64,000 nucleotides of DNA from an uncultured Metabacillus sp. (GTDB lineage: Bacteria; Bacillota; Bacilli; Bacillales; Bacillaceae). Below, in pieces: positions 59,146 through 64,000 of this stretch; the stretch's first letter is position 1, and each line of letters opens with the position of its first letter. Both the position numbers and the translations under genes were made by a program. The notes under the pieces are model-generated. The model saw only the letters and a list, made by a program, of their open reading frames with translations. It was not told the DNA's origin and did no database searches. The DNA is taken from assembly GCF_947503125.1 (NCBI RefSeq), contig NZ_CANNCR010000001.1:1-64000 (forward strand), read 5' to 3'.

Positions 59146-60747
59146 ATGTACAAATTTAAAAAAATTACTCTTCAAACAAAGATTTTGGGTCTAATAAGCA
59201 CGTTGATTTTGATCATCATTTTTCTACTTGCAAGCATCTTTGCTTACTTGCAATCAGTTGATACCAGGAATCAGGTCGAGCAATTAGCCTTACAAACAGC
59301 TAAAACGATATCCCTAATGCCTGAGCTTAGGGAAGCGATCGAGAAAAATAATTTAGAAACGAATTTCAGGCCAATTGCCGAACAGGTTAAAGATCAAGTG
59401 CACGCGGCAAATATCATGATTGAAAACCGTAATGAAATTATTTATTCGCATGTTTCTCCGAATAAAGTCGGTACAATGAGTTCTGATCACACCAATTATC
59501 ACGCACTGCTATTTGGAGGATCAAACATTTTTGAGGTCGAACGTACAGAAGGTTCAGTTATCATTGGGAAGGTTCCAATTATCGCAGACTATGGTGATTA
59601 CACTAGGGTGATTGGAACAGTATCGGTTGAATTTTTAGAAAAAGACATTTACCAAAACTTAATTAATAGGATCAAAACAATAGTGGTCGCTTCAACGATT
59701 GTTTTTATGCTGGGAATTATTGGTGGCATTTTTCTAACAAAAAGCATTCGAAAAGACACATTGGGGTTAGAGCCCCATGAAATTTCTTCTTTATTTCGGG
59801 AAAGAAGTGCCATCCTTTTATCGATCAAGGAAGGGATTATTGCCCTTAACCAGGAAGGTTTTATTACGTTAGTTAATCATTCTGCAGAGTCGATGCTACA
59901 TCTTCTTGAGGATGGTATTAAAGGCAAGCATATTCACAAAGTCATCCCAAATTTAGAGATAGATGAAGTATTACAAATGGGAAAAACGATCCATAATGTT
60001 GAGGTCAAGATAAATGATAAAATGTATATCTTTAATTTAATCCCAATTTTTGAAGAAGAACATGTAGTTGGAGTCGTATCCAGTTTTCGCGATAAAACGG
60101 AATTAAAAAAGCTAATCGAAACGATTTCGGAGGTTCGCGATTATTCTGAGGGACTTCGGGCTCAAACACATGAATACGCAAATAAATTATATTTATTATC
60201 GGGATTGCTTCAATTAAAACGTTACCAGGATGCATTTGATTTTATCCAAAAAGAATCCAACATCCATCAACATCAAAATCAGATCTTATTTAATCAAATA
60301 CATGATGCTAATGTTCAAGCTATTTTGCTAGGTAAACTAGGAAAAGCTTCTGAAAAGAAAGTACTGTTTGAAATTGATCCAGATAGTTATGTCGAACCTT
60401 TGCCAAATCATATTGAGGTAACGGACATTATCACCATAATTGGAAACCTGATTGATAATGCATTCGAAGCAGTAATTCATCAAAACGAAAAAAAAGTTAC
60501 TTTTTCAATCTCAAGTATTGGCAACGATATTATTATAGAAGTGGCAGATAGTGGGAAAGGCGTATCCAAAGACTTAATTGATTCATTGTTTACATTAGGG
60601 TACTCCTCAAAGGGGGAAAATAGAGGCTACGGGCTCTTTAATGTGAAACGAATCGTAGAAGCTTTAGATGGAACGATTGAAGTTAGCAATGAGAAAAATG
60701 GCGGGGCTATTTTTACAGTTTACCTTCCAAAAAAGTTTATGGAATAA
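59146..60747 (+). CDS. citS: CitS-like (CitA/DcuS family) sensor histidine kinase
   Basis: This kinase of about 533 residues has two membrane helices (about 13-37 and 182-202) flanking an extracellular sCache/PAS domain for carboxylates. A cytoplasmic PAS domain (about 215-320) and a SpoB-type kinase core follow. The H-box LRAQTHEYANKLYLLSGLLQ holds the phosphorylated histidine (residue 342). N-box GNLIDNAFEAV and G-box GYGLFNVKRIV are present. The preferred start is ATG 59146, 8 bases after AAAGGG. The order kinase, response regulator and TctC-like protein matches B. subtilis citS-citT-yflP. It probably senses citrate or a related di- or tricarboxylate. Confidence 0.88.
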   Translation: MYKFKKITLQTKILGLISTLILIIIFLLASIFAYLQSVDTRNQVEQLALQTAKTISLMPELREAIEKNNLETNFRPIAEQVKDQVHAANIMIENRNEIIYSHVSPNKVGTMSSDHTNYHALLFGGSNIFEVERTEGSVIIGKVPIIADYGDYTRVIGTVSVEFLEKDIYQNLINRIKTIVVASTIVFMLGIIGGIFLTKSIRKDTLGLEPHEISSLFRERSAILLSIKEGIIALNQEGFITLVNHSAESMLHLLEDGIKGKHIHKVIPNLEIDEVLQMGKTIHNVEVKINDKMYIFNLIPIFEEEHVVGVVSSFRDKTELKKLIETISEVRDYSEGLRAQTHEYANKLYLLSGLLQLKRYQDAFDFIQKESNIHQHQNQILFNQIHDANVQAILLGKLGKASEKKVLFEIDPDSYVEPLPNHIEVTDIITIIGNLIDNAFEAVIHQNEKKVTFSISSIGNDIIIEVADSGKGVSKDLIDSLFTLGYSSKGENRGYGLFNVKRIVEALDGTIEVSNEKNGGAIFTVYLPKKFME

Positions 60748-60765
60748 AGTAAGGAGAGGAACGAC

Positions 60766-61458
60766 ATGATTAAAGTTGTTATTGCTGAGGATGACTTTCG
60801 AATTGCCCAAGTACAGGAGCAATTTTTACAAAAGGTACCAGATGCTACTTTAGTTGGAAAGGCACTAAATGCGAAAGAAACAATGGATATTTTAGATAAG
60901 CACAAGGTTGATTTACTATTGCTTGATATCTATATGCCTGATGAGCTTGGTACAGAGTTATTGCCAAAAATAAGAGAGCATCATCCAGAGGTGGATATTA
61001 TTATGGTAACTGCTGCAACAGAGCGAACAATGCTAGAGACAGCGATAAGATATGGCGTCTTCAATTATCTTTTAAAGCCAGTAACCATGGAGAAATTTTT
61101 GGAAACGATAGAAGATTATAAAAAGAAGAAAAAACTGATTAGCTGTCGTGAAGAGGTTGATCAGTCTTTGATTGACCGGTATTTTGGCATATCTAATCAG
61201 TCTGCCGTTAGTCAAAAGGATCTTCCTTCAGGTGTGGACCGTTTAACCTTACAAAAGGTCAAAGAAATTATGGCAGAACTTAAAGGGGGAATTTCAATCG
61301 AGGAAATGGGTGAAAAAATGGGAGCTTCAAGGACAACTGCGAGGAGATATCTAGAGTACCTTGTTTCAATAAATGTCTGTATCGCAAAACATGATTATGG
61401 TATCGTAGGAAGACCCGAGAGAAAATATTACCTTATTGAAGATTATCGGGTTATTTAA
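60766..61458 (+). CDS. citT: CitT-like response regulator
   Basis: This 230-residue regulator has a receiver domain with phosphoacceptor D54 in LLLLDIYMPDE, a conserved lysine in YLLKPVTMEKF, and a C-terminal HTH (EMGEKMGASRTTARRYLEYL) typical of the CitB/DcuR/CitT family. It starts 18 bases after the kinase gene with AAGGAGAGG, so they form one operon. It would activate carboxylate uptake genes. Confidence 0.9.
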   Translation: MIKVVIAEDDFRIAQVQEQFLQKVPDATLVGKALNAKETMDILDKHKVDLLLLDIYMPDELGTELLPKIREHHPEVDIIMVTAATERTMLETAIRYGVFNYLLKPVTMEKFLETIEDYKKKKKLISCREEVDQSLIDRYFGISNQSAVSQKDLPSGVDRLTLQKVKEIMAELKGGISIEEMGEKMGASRTTARRYLEYLVSINVCIAKHDYGIVGRPERKYYLIEDYRVI

Positions 61459-61474
61459 CCTTAAGAGGATGAAA

Positions 61475-62440
61475 ATGGGAAAAAAAAGATGGTTTATTTT
61501 CGCACTTCTTCTCATGTTATCAGCCGGTTGTTCATTGGATGGTAACGACAAAAACATCACAAAAGAAGTAACGTTGATTGCACCTAGTTCAAGAGGAGGA
61601 GGCTGGGATATAACGGCAAGAGCAATACAGGAAATCTTAATGAGTGAAAACATAATCGAGAATATTCAGGTTGAAAATATAATAGGTGCTGGCGGAGAAT
61701 TAGGCTGGAAATATATACAGAAGCAAAATCATCCTGTATTAGCTATGAATTCGAGTCTCCTCATAACAAATCATTTATTAGGTCAAAGCAAGCTCACGTA
61801 TAAAGATTTTACGCCAATTGCGACTTTAGCAACAGAATGGGAAGTTGTCATTGTAGCAAAAGATTCTAGTATAGCTAATGCTGGGAGTCTTATGAACGAT
61901 TTGAAAAAAACCCCCCATGCATACAAAATTGGTGTCTCTCCTAGGCTAGGGAATGATGATCAACTTTCATTTGTTTTAGCAAGTAAGCATGCTGGCGTGC
62001 AGCCTGAAGAGCTTGATTTTTATGTGTATGAGAATAGCAATAAAGTTGTCGAAGCATTGTTAAAAAAACAAATCGATGTTGCTACGATGACATTATCAGA
62101 GGCAAAAAAATATTATGATTTGAAACAGGTGAGACCGCTTGTCATTTCAGCCGATAAACGATTAAAAGAGCTACCTGAAATTCCAACATGGAAAGAGGAA
62201 GGAATCGATTTAGTCTTTGAACATTGGCGTGGAATTATGGGACCTCCAAATATGACAAAGGATGAAATAAGTTTCTGGGACGAAGCATTAAAAAAAATGG
62301 TAAGAACTGAAAAGTGGAAGCAAACGCTTCAAAAGTATATGTGGAAGGATTTTTATAAAGATAGTAGTACGACAGCAGGGTATCTTGAAAAACAAAGTAA
62401 AATGTACGAGGATTTAATGGGAGTAAATATAAAAGACTAA
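61475..62440 (+). CDS. Tripartite tricarboxylate transporter-type binding lipoprotein (TctC/Bug, YflP-like)
   Basis: This protein of about 321 residues has a lipoprotein signal (LLMLSAGCS) and then the Bug/TctC fold: VTLIAPSSRGGGWDITARAI is the classic ligand-binding opening, followed by NIIGAGGELGW and PTWKEEGIDLVF. It binds a carboxylate outside the membrane. The membrane partners TctA and TctB are not encoded after it, so it may deliver ligand to the sensor kinase. Start ATG 61475 follows AAGAGGATG; it begins 16 bases after the citT stop. Confidence 0.87.
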   Translation: MGKKRWFIFALLLMLSAGCSLDGNDKNITKEVTLIAPSSRGGGWDITARAIQEILMSENIIENIQVENIIGAGGELGWKYIQKQNHPVLAMNSSLLITNHLLGQSKLTYKDFTPIATLATEWEVVIVAKDSSIANAGSLMNDLKKTPHAYKIGVSPRLGNDDQLSFVLASKHAGVQPEELDFYVYENSNKVVEALLKKQIDVATMTLSEAKKYYDLKQVRPLVISADKRLKELPEIPTWKEEGIDLVFEHWRGIMGPPNMTKDEISFWDEALKKMVRTEKWKQTLQKYMWKDFYKDSSTTAGYLEKQSKMYEDLMGVNIKD

Positions 62441-62612
62441 TGATTCATGAACAAAATAAACAAAATAACATATTTGACTATAAAAAAATAAATTGTTAAA
62501 TTATTTACTTTGTCATTATATAGCTTTAAGATAGTGCCAAAAGTTAACGACAGCTTGTAATATAAATCGTTGCTGTAGTGGCTTTTTAAAACAATAATGG
62601 GGGACAGGAATC

Positions 62613-62768
62613 ATGTGGGTAATTACGGTTTATGCTGAGGAAAGCATCAAAATGTATGAATTTGAGGATGAAATCGAGGCTAAGGAATCGATACAAAAGA
62701 TAAAAGGTCGTAAAATTCTCTCACATGTTGTCTATTTTAACGATCAATTTATAGAAGCGATTCGTTAA
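62613..62768 (+). CDS. Small conserved-looking protein (51 residues)
   Basis: This encodes 51 residues starting MWVITVYAEESIKMYEFEDE, with a beta-hairpin-like start and a helix (EAKESIQKIKGRKI). There is no membrane segment or cysteine. GGACAGG lies 7 bases before ATG 62613. A long hairpin follows. I do not recognise the family with certainty. Confidence 0.6.
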   Translation: MWVITVYAEESIKMYEFEDEIEAKESIQKIKGRKILSHVVYFNDQFIEAIR

Positions 62769-62778
62769 AAACTATTTT

Positions 62779-62872
62779 TTACAAGGCTGACTTGTTATGA
62801 TGATCAAAATCTCTCACCATCCGCTAAAGGGCAAGATTGAGAATTTTGATAATGAATAGGTCAGCCTTTATT
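62779..62872 (+). terminator. Long hairpin after the 51-residue gene
   Basis: AAGGCTGAC and GTCAGCCTT outer arms enclose a second stem (GATCAAAATCTC with GAGAATTTTGAT) and are followed by TTTATT. Confidence 0.75.
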
Positions 62873-62943
62873 TATACTTTAAGAAAGCATAAATTGGCAG
62901 CGAAGTAGGGAATTCGACGTAGTGGCCAATTTTAAGTATAAAG
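62871..62943. repeat. Inverted TTTATACTT/AAGTATAAA repeat before the second kinase
   Basis: TTTATACTTTAAG and TTTTAAGTATAAAG are inverted to each other, with AATTGGC/GCCAATT nested inside. The outer element is the same 13-mer found twice at 58843-58893. The rest of 62944-63038 contains GC-rich short palindromes that I cannot classify. Confidence 0.5.
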
Positions 62944-63038
62944 TATCAGCGCAACTACTCATCATGCTTCGCCTTTCAGGCTCGCCAGTCGGCAAGTTTT
63001 CTTTATGATATTTATTATACATAAGTTAGGGGGTAAAA

Positions 63039-63055
63039 TTGTAAGCGATTACTAA
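63039..63055. promoter_or_regulatory. CcpA cre site before the second CitS-like kinase
   Basis: TTGTAAGCGATTACTAA matches WTGNAARCGNWWWCAWW with one mismatch. It lies 16 bases before the start codon, so CcpA bound here would act as a roadblock. Confidence 0.7.
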
Positions 63056-63070
63056 AATGGAGGTGATGCA

Positions 63071-64000
63071 ATGAAAAAATTTTGGAAGGTTAAACTTCAT
63101 GATCGTATCAACATTTTTGCAATTGGCCTTATTTTGCTCATTGTCCTTTTATGCAGCTTGTTGTATTTTCAGATTTTATCAACGACGGTTGAAAAGCAAC
63201 TAAGCAAGAGGGCTTTACATGTAGCGACAACGATCGCCTTAATGCCTGAAATTCAAAATGCTTTTTATACGGAAGATCCTTCAGGGGTTATTCAGCCAAT
63301 TGTAGAAAAGATTCGCGTTCAAATTGATGCAGAGTACATTGTTGTTGGAAATAAGGAAGGGATTCGCTATTCCCATCCACTTCCTGAAAGAATTGGGAAG
63401 AAGATGGTGGGTGGAGATAATGAAAAAGCGCTAAAGGATGGAAAGTCATATGTTTCAAAGGCAACTGGTTCTCTTGGCCCTTCGTTACGAGGCAAGGTAC
63501 CTGTCATTGGAAAGAATGGAGAGATAATTGGTGTCGTTTCTGTTGGTTTTCTCATTGAAGATATACATGATTTAGTCTTTGGGTACGCTAAGCCAGTCAT
63601 TAGGATTGCCCTCATTGCTTTAGTCATTGGAACAGTCGGATCACTTCTGCTTGCGAAAAGAATTAAAAGACTCATGTTTGGGCTTGAACCAGAAGAAATT
63701 GCAGCGTTGCTTATGCAGCGTAATGCCGTATTGGAATCTGTTAGAGAAGGAATTATGGTCATTAATAATGAAGGGCATATCTTAATCATGAATCAAGCTG
63801 CATATGAGATTTTGTCCTTAGATAAGCAAAAACAGGTAATTGGAGAATCAATTGATACGATTATGCCAAATACTTCACTTTTAGAAGTATTAAAAACAGG
63901 TAAAAAGCAATTAGATAGACAAATAGAATATAAGGATAAGGAAATTATTGCAAATCGTTTGCCAGTTATGCTCGGTAATGACGTAATCGGAGTTGTTTCC
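63071..64000 (+). CDS. Second CitS-like sensor histidine kinase (truncated by the window)
   Basis: The first 310 residues of a CitA/DcuS-family kinase are present: a membrane helix (about 15-37), an extracellular sCache domain with VGNKEGIRYSHPLPERIG and GKVPVIGKNGEIIGVVSVG, a second helix (about 175-200), then GLEPEEIAALLMQRNAVLES and the start of the cytoplasmic PAS domain. The kinase core lies beyond the window. It is clearly homologous to the kinase at 59146. GGAGGTGATGCA precedes ATG 63071. Confidence 0.88.
   Translation, partial: MKKFWKVKLHDRINIFAIGLILLIVLLCSLLYFQILSTTVEKQLSKRALHVATTIALMPEIQNAFYTEDPSGVIQPIVEKIRVQIDAEYIVVGNKEGIRYSHPLPERIGKKMVGGDNEKALKDGKSYVSKATGSLGPSLRGKVPVIGKNGEIIGVVSVGFLIEDIHDLVFGYAKPVIRIALIALVIGTVGSLLLAKRIKRLMFGLEPEEIAALLMQRNAVLESVREGIMVINNEGHILIMNQAAYEILSLDKQKQVIGESIDTIMPNTSLLEVLKTGKKQLDRQIEYKDKEIIANRLPVMLGNDVIGVVS

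Noticed and set aside
62613-62768. TctB-like partner of the binding lipoprotein
   Set aside because: The product has only 51 residues and no membrane helix, so it cannot be a TctB subunit.
63367-63789. Minus-strand 140-codon frame inside the second kinase
   Set aside because: The plus strand encodes an uninterrupted CitA-family kinase with a good start; the minus frame has no family features.

Overview
The window is low-GC DNA from an endospore-forming Bacillaceae bacterium. It carries sporulation genes (a KinA-type kinase, AbbA, an alpha/beta-type SASP, SspH), sigma-H, sigma-D, Fur, PhoP, TnrA/GlnR, FadR and CcpA-type sites, and strong GGAGG ribosome sites. From about 0.1 to 37.9 kb the gene order follows the Bacillus subtilis ykwC-pbpH-kinA-patA-cheV-ykyB-ykuC-ykuD-ykuE-fadH-ykuI-ykuJ-ykuK-abbA-ykuL-ccpC-dapH-dapL-ykuS-ykuU-ykuV-mobA-moeA-mobB-moaE-moaD block. 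The differences are local. An acyl-CoA ligase, the ppx-ppk pair, a glutaredoxin, an MBL-fold gene and an efflux pump are inserted; fadG, ykuNOP, ykuT, rok and moeB are not present at their expected places.

Region by region: 0.1-7.7 kb holds an oxidoreductase, a class B PBP, an acyl-CoA ligase and the sporulation kinase. 7.7-15.2 kb holds the aminotransferase, SASP, a proline/glycine-rich protein, a GGDEF-protein remnant, a lipoprotein, cheV, ykyB, ykuC and ykuD. 15.4-19.3 kb is the polyphosphate locus, with four PhoP-like boxes in front of ppk. 19.4-23.9 kb holds a Tat-exported phosphoesterase, FadR-controlled fadH, a c-di-GMP-binding EAL protein and two small exported or membrane proteins. 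23.9-24.7 kb is gene-poor: intergenic repeats plus a Fur-controlled transcription unit that looks like the iron-sparing sRNA FsrA. 24.7-37.9 kb holds redox genes, ykuJ/ykuK/abbA/darB, ccpC, lysine-pathway dapH-dapL, the peroxiredoxin/thioredoxin-like pair, the molybdopterin operon and a decayed modB end.

After 38 kb the order no longer follows this block. There is a cold-shock gene behind a long structured leader, sspH, a single-TM aminoacyl-transferase-like protein, a nitrogen-regulated operon (ammonium transporter, DUF294-type nucleotidyltransferase, DnaQ-type exonuclease), a cell-wall-anchored YfkN-type nucleotidase behind PhoP-like boxes, a DHA2 efflux pump, a scar of two truncated genes, a frameshifted membrane gene, a BmrCD-type heterodimeric exporter, a LacI-family regulator with a GH127 arabinofuranosidase, and a citrate-type CitS-CitT-TctC cluster. 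A second CitS-like kinase follows and runs off the window end. Both kinases have a CcpA-type cre site in front.

The best candidates for something new are the amt-nucleotidyltransferase-exonuclease operon, the FsrA-like RNA, the structured RNA before the cold-shock gene, the leader peptide overlapping a terminator before the CitS-like kinase with repeated TTTTAAGTATAAA boxes, and a family of intergenic palindromic repeats. All functions come from reading the sequence and from recalled family knowledge; no database search was run.
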